Assembly: GCA_963971285.1 (NCBI GenBank)
Contig: OZ020260.1
Location: forward strand, 15,038,798 to 15,102,797
Reading direction: 5' to 3'
DNA length: 64,000 nt
Source: Astropecten irregularis
Taxonomy: Eukaryota; Echinodermata; Asteroidea; Paxillosida; Astropectinidae
In this document: piece by piece, positions 48,801 through 60,270 of the stretch
How the letters are laid out: every line of letters starts with the position of its first letter
Position numbering within the stretch: the stretch's first letter is position 1
Notes under the pieces: model-generated
What the model was told of the DNA's origin: nothing
Databases searched by the model: none
Seen by the model: only the letters and a program-made list of their open reading frames with translations
Made by a program: the position numbers and the translations under genes

Positions 48801-51800
48801 CAAAATGTTTTGCATCTATAATTTTGAAAATGTTTTACTTAATTTGGCAAGGCATATTGGGGGTCTAATAACTCTCCAAATCCACAATTTCACATTAATC
48901 AATAACTTGCAGAACATCCTTTTGTGATATATGCTTTTACATACTTACCTTAAGTAGTTCTATGAGCATTATGTATGTATCCTCCAATGATGAGAGCTGT
49001 TGCCGTGGGAACTGAGTTCCTTGTGGATCAGCTTGTATTAGTCATCCTCATTAGCATTCATCGTTTTCACATGTTGCTTACGGCCGCTGTTTCATGCTGC
49101 ACATAGAGTGGCTTTGTATTCTCTGTATGTGTTTTTCTTTAATCATTTAAATGTTGGTTGGTGATATTTTGAACCAGTGTAGTACAGTGATAGTCTTGTC
49201 TCATGATTTCAAAATGTGTGTATTTTATTTTATTGTTTTCAAATGCTAGATGTTGTTTGTTGTAATAATAGCTCATTGGCAAACTTTGGTCTTTGGGTTA
49301 AAATAAACCATTTCCATTTGTCTATATAGTAAGTATGGTAACCTCAGTATTATTACCAATATTACCAAATATTTCACCCTTTGTCATTATAATACTATTA
49401 TAGTATTTGCCAATAATACATTTTAATATTCAATATTATTATTTCATTTCATCATCAAATAACCACAAGGGAAACTGACTAAATTTAAAGTCATTTCAAT
49501 TATTTTGTTTCAACAGATTTCCTACTTCTTTCCTTTTGTTAATAATTTATCTGCTTGTTTGTTGTTTTACATGTTATCAAATTATTGGTTATTTTCACAT
49601 TTGTGATTTTGCTTTTTGTTTACTTACATTTGGACATTTTATGTGTAATGATAATTTCATTAGGCAGATTTCTACATAGAAATATCAAGCATTGAGCTTT
49701 GAATTTTGAATTATTTATAGTAGTACTCACAGATTAATATTTCATGACTCTATTAGTGTAAAAAATAACAAATTAAGTTATCAGCCAAATTAGCATATAA
49801 ATTACCTCAGGCAGTGTCAGTCTGTATTACTGGGTGTTGGGTTATAAGTCCCTAGCATAGCCCTCTACTGAACTGTACAAATACATGCACTGTACTTTAT
49901 CAAGGCTGAACTGGCAAATGTTACATGATTCCTTTTAATTGGTTGCACTGTTATTTAAATGCTTCACAGTTCATGTACGGCATGCGTGGATAGAATGTCA
50001 TGTACTCTTTGTTTCATTTGGCTTAAATTCTAGAATAGTAAATTATTGTTTCTTTAATCCAATAGTATTATATTTGAAAATAAGGAAATTCTGAAGAAAG
50101 GGACATTTATTCTTTCAGCCTTTTCATTATTTAAGAACAAATAGATTATCTTCGGAGCCTTTGATGAAAGACTAGGTTGAATCTATGTAGCAGTCTACAG
50201 TAGGATTCGTCATCACTTACTTACAGCCTGTGCATTACTTGATGCATGTAATGGGACTCACCTTTACCTACAGGCTGATGTACTTGACCAACCTTGAGAT
50301 GTTTTTTTCATCTGTAGGCAAGATGGGAATCAGTCAAGTAGAATTAAACTACTTGCATGCTCTGAGACTTGGAAAGGTCGAGTCTGCTAATCAGTATAGC
50401 AACGTGCAGCCCACATAATTAAATTAATGAAATTTATTGGGGTGTGGTAGATCAGACAGATAAGTTTATGCCGTGTTTTTGTGTTTTTGTTTTGTCTAGT
50501 TGCTTTTCTGTGAAAGAATTATGATGTAAAATCTCACTACATTTCTTACAATTGTTGATTTCTTGTTTTTACCACTTGTTGTTCTGTTTCGAGTCTGAGA
50601 TTTGAGTACGGAGTTGTATGATTAATTGAGGTGTTCATGTAAAAGAAGGCACAAATCACTGCAATTTATTCAAAGCAGCTCATGAATATTCCTCCTAAAT
50701 GTGGACTGGTTCACATGTTGAATAACACACATTTTTGGTTTGTTATGTTTGGTTTAATTTTACTGCAATCATTCAAATCAAAATCAAATCAAATCAAATC
50801 ATCAATCTTGTTTTTATACATATATTTAAACTAATCCATATTCTTCATCTTCATTTCATAACATTTGTTTGCAAAGACCATTTCTAATTGACTTGAATTT
50901 GTTCAGTTTATGCACTTGTAGTTAAACATGCACATTGGTGTAACTCTGTATTGTTGATTGTACTAAGTGACTAACTGCCTAATCAGCTGCATCTGTCTGA
51001 CATGATAATGATCTACATGCAGGCAATGCCCGGACACATTGTGACCTATCTGCAATTTGTACCTGGCCTTGTTTTCATTTCATTTGCAATACAAGATGAA
51101 ATATCATCATGGATTTACAGTATGACTGGGTTATTCCGTAATACTCTTTGCGCATTTGTTGTGTTACAATTTATTCATTTATAAGAGTTCCATATAATCA
51201 AAGAACCACATAACTCTCTTTTAAACAGGATGGATGGATGGACTATTCAAATGTTCATAGTTGACTCACTGTGCAAGCCCTATGTAATGAATATTGAGTA
51301 CCATTGGATATTTGATATTTTTCAGGTTAGGAATGATAATTCTGACGTAGTTGATGGTGAATCTACAGGAATCATTATGGCTTTACAAGAAGAACTCATT
51401 GCAGTAAGATTACGGGAAGCTGAATCAGCAGAAACACTCAAAGAACTAAGACATGATATCAAATCCTTGGAAAAGGTATGCTAGTCATGTTGTATTAACC
51501 GGTATAACAATCTGAATTTGTTATTGATAAATAAGATATAGGGTACAGAAGTAGAAAACTGTTTACTAACAATCTTGGCAATGGCTGATCATACAACTTA
51601 CAACTACCAAGCAAACAGCTTTTCTGCTATTGCTTTTTGCATTTTTTTTTATTAAAGAATTGCATAAAATCTTGTTGTTCTTATGATAGATACAGATAAG
51701 TAGTCTTTTCTATCCGTCAGACCTGTTTCATAAATTGTGGTAAGAGGTCCTAGGTTGGTTAATGGTTGGCACTTCTTACGTTACTTTGAATTCTTGTAAT

Positions 51801-54800
51801 TTACAAGTTTTGATTTCACGCTGATGATCTATTGTTTTTGTTCATGTTTAGGCCAATAAGAAGTTAAAAGATGAGCCTGGTCATTCAATTGAATCTCTAC
51901 AAGATGAACTTATAGCAGTTAAGCTACGAGAAGCTGAAGCTAATCTTGCTCTCAAGGATCTCCGACAGACAGTCAATGAACTTGAAGGACATTGGCAGGT
52001 AAGACAGGCAGAAGCTGACATTGCATCTTAGAACTTGAAGAAGAAGAAGCATCTTACAACTTGAACCTGGTTACTAATTATCAAAAATGCTTGCATTGTA
52101 GGTTAGAAAAGTTTGTGGTGTTCATCTTCATGAGTAAACTGGCGAGGTATAAGGCATAAATGAAAGGGAACCTTCAGAATGACAGTAAGTTTGTTATCTT
52201 ACAGACTCATCTACAGAGGGCAACAGCCAGAAGGAAAGATGGTAACAGCAAACAGACTGTACAAACACTGACTGAGGAACTGATGAGTGTTAGACTAAGG
52301 GAAGCAGAAGCAACTGCAGAGCTGAAGGAGATGAGACAACGAGTTATGGAACTAGAAACACAGGTGGGTAAATTCTGACATAGATTGGTTTAGATGAGGA
52401 GTGGTAGAGTCCTGTTGGCTTGAGTTGAGGGATTCATGATTAATTAAAAGCAATTATCGGTAACTCTCAATTCATTGATAGAATCAAGTGACGAGCAATC
52501 AGTTCCGACGCAGTGAAGAGGAACGTCTGATACTGAAGGAAGATTTTGAGAAAGTCAAAGGACATGAAGAGAAACTACAGAGCGCCCTGAACAACTCCCT
52601 GAAAGAATTGGTCAAATTAGAAGCAAAGGTCAGTCATTTACCACCAAATGGTTTCTGTTATGAGAGTTTGGTTATCAAGGAAAATAAAAGAAGAGGTTGT
52701 ATCGAAATATGGATAATTGTCTCTTTGCTGTGTATGATATCTTTCTCAGTCTAAGTTGCATTTTCGTTTTACAGAGTCAAGAGGAAATGTATACAGTCAG
52801 ATTACGAGAGACAGAGGCCAATGCTTGCTTAGCTGAACTGGCTCAAAAAATGGCAGAACTGGAAATACAGGTGAGTTGGACTAAAATGAACATAGCGATA
52901 AGATGTGATTGACCAATTGATTAGAAAGCTACATTGACTAGAAAAGAGCAGAGGTACTTTGTCATGATACTGGGAATCAGAAGATTAGTCTTATGTGATT
53001 GAAGATTGAGAAAAAGCTCAAAAATAACAACTTCAATGGAGTAGTTATAGACCACTGTAGGAATAATACAAAAATTGTTCTGGATGTTTTCCATGGTTAG
53101 GCAGTCATTGTGATTGTGCTGCAGAAATAGCATTAACATTTTTAAAAAAAATTCTCGCTGGAGTGAGTTGTTTCCCCCCCCCCAAAAAAAAAATAAAATA
53201 AAAAATATGTTTAACTGTCAAAAAAGGGAAATGTTTCTTCCAAGTCGGCCAGGCAAATCTTACATTTTCATGTTTCATTTCTTTTCTTTCTAGACTTTAA
53301 ATGAATCTCTTGAAAGCTCCATAAAGGTTACATTACGTTTGAGTATGTCTAAATTCAGTATCTTATGCACTGTGCTTGCCATATGGGAGCTGAGGAAATC
53401 TAGTGTATTCTTTAGTTCATAAAACATTCACATGGTTATTTATTTGCAATTTAACAATGTCACATATACAGTTGCTATCTTACATGCAGCCTTATAAATC
53501 CACTGTGCTTGTAGTTCCATTGAATACAAGAAAAGACCTGAGAAGGCTCGGCTGTTTAGTGGTAATGTGGCATTAGAAATATTAACATTGTCATTTCTCC
53601 ATGGGGTAGATTGTAAATCCACCAAAAGGGCACAAGTGCAGACCATGATGATAAATTACACACAACTGTAATGTTGCTATACTGTACAGATTATAGCTAA
53701 TACCCCAGCACAAAGACTCAAATGCATATTGGTGGTATACTAACAATTGTTTTATGTAGCTTGTGCTTTAGACTGTCATATCTGGGATATTCCTTGTTTC
53801 TGTCAGTAGAGGGCGCTCTGCAGAATCTCAAATGGTGGATTCTTTCAATAACTAATAAATATGAATGGTTTAATTGTAGCTTCACTGGACAATAGTATTT
53901 ATTTTTATATTTACACAAACATGTATCTTTCTTTAGCCTTGCTATATAAACATCAGGAGTTCATTTAGCCAGTAAATACATGTACCAGTGTGATTCTATT
54001 GTGGTGCTTACTAAGCATTCATCATTCCCTGTTATCAGAATTTTGAAAAGTTCTCCTCCAAAACAGCGTACTTTTTTTGAAATGTGGAAAACAAAATTGA
54101 TTTATTGGAAGGACTTCACCTTAAGTAATATGACGTTTTCTGGCCAACATATAGCGGATGATCCCCAAATAATCCAAGATATACATGTAAGGTTCAGTAA
54201 TGGAATCCAATCATACCTCTTGCATCTATTCCCTGAACTGTCTTACCATGTTCTTGCTGCTTAGAACCAAGAGTTGTTGACCAAGAGAACGTTGAGTGAA
54301 TCAGAGACTGAAAGTAGCATGCAGGAGCTTCGCAACAGAATAACGGAGCTCACCTCAGAGGTACAGTAACACCAGTCACTTGCATTACACTTCCAATTAT
54401 TCTAAATGTTTCTCCAAACCTTAATTCCCTTTTGAGATATCCCTGAGCATGATCCCAGCTCTGCTCCCTTCGCCCACTCGTCATGCACTGTCTCTGCAAC
54501 CCTCTCACTACCTCCCAATTAGCATGATTACTTTTGAAGGAGTGAACTCTTTGTATGACCTGGATTGCTTCCTGGCTGTGCAAAGTGAGCTCTGCCATTG
54601 ATGTAGGAAATGATAAGCAACCACTGAGATCTGAACTCAAAATGATAGCATGACACTATGACTCAATGGACAATGAAGTTAATGAAGTGTAGGAAAGATA
54701 ATTGGGAAAAATGTCTCTCCACACAAACTTAAATTATACATGCATCTGATCTAAAAATACTACAACCATTGCAGCTGTTCACATAGGAACTGGAGGGTCT

Positions 54801-55415
54801 TAATGGTACTTGGCCTCACTTGAATAGGATCTATACAACTGACCATATCATCAAATGTATTGCTCATTTAAAACTCAACCAGTACAAAATGTGGTAAGAG
54901 GTAGCAGGATTAGAAAGCTAATTAAATGTAAAAAAGGAACACGTTCAAGTTCATTTCATTATAATAATAATGCAAGCTATTAGCATCATTATGATCATTA
55001 GCTGGTAGTTCATTGTAATCAGCTTATTAACATAAGGTGAATGGAGAAACAAATAATATTGGCAAACATCAATGTTCTCATTCACTTATAACCTCACAGT
55101 TTAATAATATTGATATTGCTTTAAAGTAATCGTTTGTCCTAATAACAATGTTGATGTATGGTTGTCTCTATACAGGTGATGCAGTTACGTCTCAAACTCC
55201 ATTCTAAACCCGGTAGTCACCAATCCTACAGTGACTTCATGGATGAGAACCAGTACCCAGTAAGTGTGATTACCAATCCTGCTGCAGCACTTGATGATAA
55301 TGATTTGGATGATCTAGACAGTAACTCAGATGAAATGAAAGGCATTGATATGTCAATTATTGAATCTGAGGATGAAATGCTGAATGCAAAAACAAGTAAA
55401 CAAACTGAAGTTTGA
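36813..55415 (+). CDS. EVI5: EVI5-type TBC Rab GTPase-activating protein
   Basis: A Rab GAP with a TBC domain and a long coiled coil, 926 residues in 19 exons: 36813-37171, 37606-37861, 38241-38465, 38668-38742, 38987-39112, 41868-42011, 42322-42411, 43071-43168, 43288-43348, 43765-43989, 47888-47941, 51326-51475, 51852-51998, 52205-52363, 52482-52628, 52775-52870, 53294-53326, 54265-54360, 55176-55415. The N terminus (1-120) is Glu/Lys/Thr-rich and poorly conserved. The TBC domain is about 206-425 with both catalytic fingers: IRRDIAR (Arg finger R256) and YCQ (291-293). From 440 the protein is coiled coil, with the block ELxxVRLREAEx repeated in exons 12, 13, 14 and 16. An acidic tail follows. 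Vertebrate EVI5 acts on Rab11/Rab35 at recycling endosomes and midbody. It is longer than human EVI5 (810), mainly at the two ends. The 33-nt exon 17 is the least certain. Confidence 0.95.
37430..37590 (+). mobile_element. tRNA-derived SINE in EVI5 intron 1
   Basis: Positions 37430-37502 fold like a tRNA: acceptor GGGCTGG pairs with CCAGTC, the A box is TGGCTCAGTTGG and the B box GGTTCGAATCC. The anticodon loop is ACGGTAT, with C where tRNAs have the invariant T33, and no CCA or T-run terminator follows, so it is a SINE head rather than a working tRNA. A tRNA-unrelated tail (ending CAGTTTCCCTTGTGGTTATT, then TGATGATTA) continues to about 37580. Confidence 0.7.
41667..41705. repeat. Perfect 13-bp hairpin in EVI5 intron 5
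   Basis: GTATACTCTGGCC (41667-41679) and its exact reverse complement (41693-41705) flank a 13-base loop. The 2.8-kb intron around it holds nothing else I recognise. Confidence 0.5.
44301..44314 (-). promoter_or_regulatory. Candidate CTCF site, EVI5 intron 10
   Basis: Reads CCAGTAGATGGCGC on the minus strand, matching every position of the CTCF core consensus CCASYAGRKGGCRC. A GGCGCTATTT word at 44204 faces TAAAATAGCGCC at 44294, so the site could instead be the end of a small inverted-repeat element about 110 bp long. Confidence 0.4.
45480..45870 (+). repeat. CCAAT-bearing degenerate tandem repeat, EVI5 intron 10
   Basis: Four or five diverged units of about 75-110 bp, each with (CTGA)CCAATCACAG and ATTGGT(C/T)AATG words. 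One unit contains a perfect 9-bp hairpin, TGATTGGTC (45695-45703) with GACCAATCA (45711-45719). It lies in the middle of the intron, away from exons. Confidence 0.5.
46154..46171 (+). repeat. Poly-G tract (18 G)
   Basis: An uninterrupted run of 18 G in EVI5 intron 10, similar to the 20-G run at 10292-10311. Length is likely variable and prone to sequencing error. Confidence 0.8.
49445..49500 (-). repeat. Second copy of the SINE tail, EVI5 intron 11
   Basis: On the minus strand it matches the tail of the SINE at 37522-37574 with only a few differences, including TCAGTTTCCCTTGTGGTTAT. No tRNA-like head is attached, so it is a 5'-truncated copy. Confidence 0.65.
50776..50802 (+). repeat. (AATCA)n microsatellite
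   Basis: About five units of AATCA/AAATC in EVI5 intron 11. Confidence 0.6.
53803..53816 (+). promoter_or_regulatory. Candidate CTCF site, EVI5 intron 17
   Basis: TCAGTAGAGGGCGC matches the CTCF core consensus at 13 of 14 positions (only the first base differs). Confidence 0.35.
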
Positions 55416-58400
55416 AATATTGTGGTGACAGGATGTTTATTTCATAAACATATTAACTATATCTTGATTTGTCAATATACCAGTAGTCTGGATATGAAGA
55501 CCATTCTGAAAGTTATATGGTGCCCGTGCTATACCAACATACAGCATGGTAACTTTAATGGAACAAACCGTAAATATTCATGTTGCCATTAGCATTCCCA
55601 TCGTGACAACTAACAGTATATCGTAAGTCATCAATAATCCAGCATAATTTAGGGTTTAAACTGTTGCCATGGTTATTTAGTAATTAAATGTGCACTCCCT
55701 AACATAAGCAATTTACTGAATCAGGTTATGAAAAGCTAGTTGGGATTTATGTATGTTTAGAAGATGTATCACTACATGTAGGTGTTTACATTGGCTTAGG
55801 GGCACCTACTAAACTGAAACTGTTGTTAATGTATCTACATACTGCTGTATCATAATACTGTATAGATACAGATAATCACCAAATAAACCACAATGCAAAC
55901 TGATCAGATCTATCTCATTTAAAGGAGAAAATGGAAAACTGAGTTTAGTAGAATTGCAGCTTTGGACTTTGAGGGTTACTGTGACCATTGTAATAATATG
56001 GAGATTGCTGCTTCAAATCATACTCCATTTAGTTGTCTTTGTTCTCCTATCTGAGAGTTTCAGAATAAAGTATTGACTCTTAGGTTGTCCTTCCTCTCTG
56101 AGTGTAGTTAGTGCATAAACCAATAGCAGCTGTAATCAAGTATAGAGTACGGTAAATGATTCTAATCTTGAAATAGACCTAAATGTCAGCATTTTGTAAG
56201 GAACATTATCAGAAGACTGAAAATGTATCTTTTTTCCATAGTATGAAATACATTCTTGTCATAACCCTAGATTTGATAGATTCCCAGAATTGACCCCAGA
56301 TATCATAATCTGGTTGTAAGAACATCAGATTATCTAGTTATTTAGGACATTTGGTCTGTAAATTGACATGGAGATGAAACAATATTTGTAGAATGTCATT
56401 GTCCCTGGTACCCCATAATATTGTGTTGTTTACATACCTTATGCCTGGTACTCATTATATGCATAAACATTTCCTGGTATGGAGCCAAGGTCATAAACAG
56501 GATGGATAGAATTGTTTCTTTTCCATGAATGTTTGTTGTGATTCATTCATTTGAAAACAAATCGTGGAACCTTCCAAAAGGGCTTAGAAGTTAGTATGGG
56601 CAATGAATATGTACATAGAGTAAAACGGTTTTTGATTCAAAAGTTACCCGCAACTTGTATTATGAATACTAACATTTATTGTCACTGAAAAATAGGTTGT
56701 ATTGTTGACCCAATGAGGGCTCTGTACTTACACCAACGTTTGCCCAAAATGTCATACAAGCAGAATAATATATCACATTTTTTTCTGGTGCATTGCTCAA
56801 AGAAAGCTGTGATATAGTGCCCTCATTAGATCAAACAATAGTTAGGCATAGTGACCCTAAAGCATGTATAAATATATTTCATTTGTTACCTGTGGCAGTG
56901 TTCATAGAACAGTAGTGCTTCCGATATACATGTATGCAGACAATATCTGGTTCTGTATTGTTCACTGCTGTTAATGTGGAAAATGTGTAAAGTGTACAGA
57001 TTACGTAAGGAAAGTAAGAGATAAAGTAGATATTTTTGCACCAAATTATGGCAGATATTTTATTTCATGAATATACATACATGTTTATACTGTTCAGTAT
57101 TTATATTATAAATGTCCACATTGTGTTGAGGTTAATGTATTAAAGTTGTTGTGGATTAGTGATACATGTCATTTGCACAAACATGCCTCTTTCCCCTTCC
57201 CCATATCCACCTGTATGTGATCCATTAGTGATCCATCACATACAGGTGTAACTGGATGCATGGTCTGCACATGTGAAGATATTTTACATTATATTACTTG
57301 TGAGGGTTATGCACACATTATACCATCTTAATTTTTAAGGGTAAAGGCTATGGATTGAATTCCTACAGTGTCTTAAATCAAAATGAACATTGTAAGTTTG
57401 TATCTTTTTATTCCGGTTAATTACCATCTTATGTTCTCTTCCCCTCTTTGTTCATATGATGTATTGCAATAATTTTATTCATATCAGCCTTCATTGTTCA
57501 TTTCATTTTAAGTTACTGTAGGAAACACCCAAACACAATAGACATTCAGCCCGATGCGCTAGGATTCCTTAGGTTTGATGTTTATTTGCTTGCATTTTTG
57601 CCTTTGTTACTTACTGTACTTGAGATGATATGTGTAGTTACTCCAGTCAGACACTGAATATAATGCATTGTCTTTTAGCTTGAAGGTATTAGGAGGAGAG
57701 ATATCAGGTTAAATTGTGCACAGATAGAAATATCTCTAGAAATACTTAGTGTCTGTGAACCGCTCCAGTATTTACCCTCATCATGAAAACATTATTTTAC
57801 AGTGTCGTTCCATTTTGTTATTTAACCTGTAAAAAGAAATGAACTGTTTATTTTTCAAAAGGTAGAAACAGTTTTAAGACTATGATTATATTTTAGCTTA
57901 GTTGATTTTAATTTACATTGCTATTTATAATGAGCATGTTTTATTGAGAATCAGACTTGTTTTTATTATTTTTAATAGATACGCATTTGTGTACACAAGG
58001 TTAAAACATCAATGACATACTCTGATCTTATCAGCATCTTTGCCAGTGCTGTAACTAGATATTGTTAGTCACATGTAGCATTAGTCCACGTGATCAGACC
58101 CGCTGGCCTTGTGTATACAAATGTTGGGCAGTTTTAATCGAATGGATATAGTTACCTTGCCAAGAATATTTTATGGGTGGTGATTCTCAATCAGTTATAA
58201 AGATTACCTGTGTTTATTTAATGCTGTAAAATTGCAGTTCGTTAGCATTAAGGATGATTTGTTTTAACCAATAGGAAAGAGAAATGCTGTAGTCTTTGGT
58301 ACCAAACTATTGTGCATGCTGTAGAATTTATACCAAGGCGGCTTGATTCATGCTTAATTTACCCAAACTGCACCTCAACGTATTCCAACCATATCCCAAC

Positions 58401-60180
58401 CATATCCCACCCATATTTGTTTTTTACTATGAATATGCTGTCCACACATTCCTTTTAATGTATGGTTGTATAAGACAACGAAAGTTTCATTTCTTAGTAT
58501 AATTCTATTGATATGCTTTTATGAAAGGTGAGCAGAATTATGGCTAAATGATTTTACAGTAATTTTGCAGATGTAATCCTCCATAAATACGAATCAGAAT
58601 TATTATAATTTCAATAATTGTCATCCTGCTTTTAACTAAATCTTGACTGAAAGCATTATTTTCTGCAGTTGTTAATCCAGAGGTTAAAGTCTCATGTTCC
58701 TCCAATGTTCTTGGCTCAATCTGAATAATTAAAATTTGCATTTTGTTCCTTCCTTAGTACAAGGTGTCAGACAAATTGACAGTTCATTCAACCACACTTT
58801 TCTATCGTCTGTTGTTGATGGATCACCTTCGCTTTTAGCAAGCTATAATAAGCTGAGGCATTGTCAATACTGTACTTTTACCAAGTAGGTACATTGTACT
58901 TTACCTATAGTTTCTTTGTAATTGCACAAAATAATGATGATTCCATTTTAAGCGAAGAATAATACTAATAAAATATGCATCTGTACTTACATGATGCGGT
59001 ACATGGTAACATTAATGCATTTTCCACCTCCAAGTGTTCAATCACAGAGGATATTGATTTGGATGTATTTTAGGGCATATTTTCAACATTTAAATGGATT
59101 AAATTTTGCAGGTGCATAAAACAGGATTTGATTTTGTTGTCATATTGGTTTGATGTTAAGTTGTGATTTTAATTGTTTGTTTTAATTGTTTTAATTGATT
59201 GTTGGGTAACTGGGTTTGTTAGTCTGATGTTTGAGGGGTTGTTGGTTGGATGATTGTTTTGTTTTTATTGGTTGGTTGACATGCTTGGTCAGTGTGGACG
59301 TAGTTTGTTGACCTGTGAGGTGACTGGGTTTCGGTGGGCTGTTTACATGCTCGGTCAGCGGAATGAAGAACAAGTTATTGTTTTGCCAGCATAGAGATCA
59401 AACAACAAGACAGTCCATTAATGGGGTGAATGGAACTGATATAAGGCCATTATGTCATAAAAACAAATCTGGGAAGATATGATTACAGGATTACTGCTTA
59501 ATTGGGGGTGGAGGTGGGTATGGCCTTGTCTGGCTGTCTGAACCCATTCCATAGGAGAGTGTGTGATTGTGTTTGTTGGAAGTTAGAAATAGTTGGAAAT
59601 GTTGCAGTCATTTACCTCAAACAATGTGTATAAATCTATTAGATCCCATGCTATGAGGGCAAGGCATGAAATTCCCTTCATAATCAGACCAAAAGTACAA
59701 AAAGTATGAAATGACCAGTTGCATAACACACCTGCCCTTGTGTGCTTGATTTCTAATAAGATAAAATGAAATGACCGAATCGAACGATTCGTGCTTTTGA
59801 TGTGTCCGCCAGGTGAGTTTACTCAGTCACCTCACGGCCTTCATCATCGTAATGGTCTACGTTTCCAAGATATCAAATAAAACTCCCATAAAATCAATCG
59901 ACTATTATCTCATTAAATCAATCCATAATCCTTTATAAACTCCATTGTATGCAAATCATAGTCATTAATTTTCGCTTGTTGACATGAAAGGTCGAAATTA
60001 AAAGATGAAAAACGAAAGAGAAGGAAATTTATTTATTGACCATCCGACGGCTCTAAATGGCTGCATAATAATCTGGTGATGTGAACCAAATAATGCCCTG
60101 TTATGTCATTTACATTTTGGCGTCCCTTGGACTTTGTCAAGTTAGTATAAACACTCCCTCTTATTCAGAGTCTTCTACGG
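55416..60180. other. EVI5 3' region and intergenic
   Basis: No coding region is recognised. AATAAA at 56064-56069 is a good candidate for the EVI5 poly(A) signal, giving a 3' UTR of about 650 bases. A perfect 14-bp hairpin lies at 57208-57248. The rest is AT-rich with GGTTGG/TTGTTT-rich low complexity at 59160-59300. Confidence 0.4.
57208..57248. repeat. Perfect 14-bp hairpin
   Basis: CACCTGTATGTGAT (57208-57221) is exactly complementary to 57235-57248, with a 13-base loop that itself has GATCC/GGATC-like symmetry. No protein context. Too short on its own for a microRNA precursor. Confidence 0.5.
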
Positions 60181-60188
60181 TATAAATA
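60181..60188 (+). promoter_or_regulatory. TATA box of the WAP-transferrin gene
   Basis: TATAAATA lies 90 bases before the ATG at 60271. A start of transcription about 30 bases downstream would fall near TCGACAGTTGG (about 60208). That leaves a leader of about 60 bases and excludes the in-frame ATG at 60193, which would be upstream of the transcript. Confidence 0.7.
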
Positions 60189-60270
60189 CGGAGTGCTGGT
60201 TTGTAATCGACAGTTGGAAGTGGAATTGTTGACAGAAGTTCGGCCGCGTGAACGAACTGAAGTCGCCAAG

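Noticed and set aside
60193..60270. Upstream in-frame ATG of the WAP-transferrin gene
   Set aside because: It is only 5 bases after the TATA box, so it should not be in the transcript; it would also bury the signal peptide.
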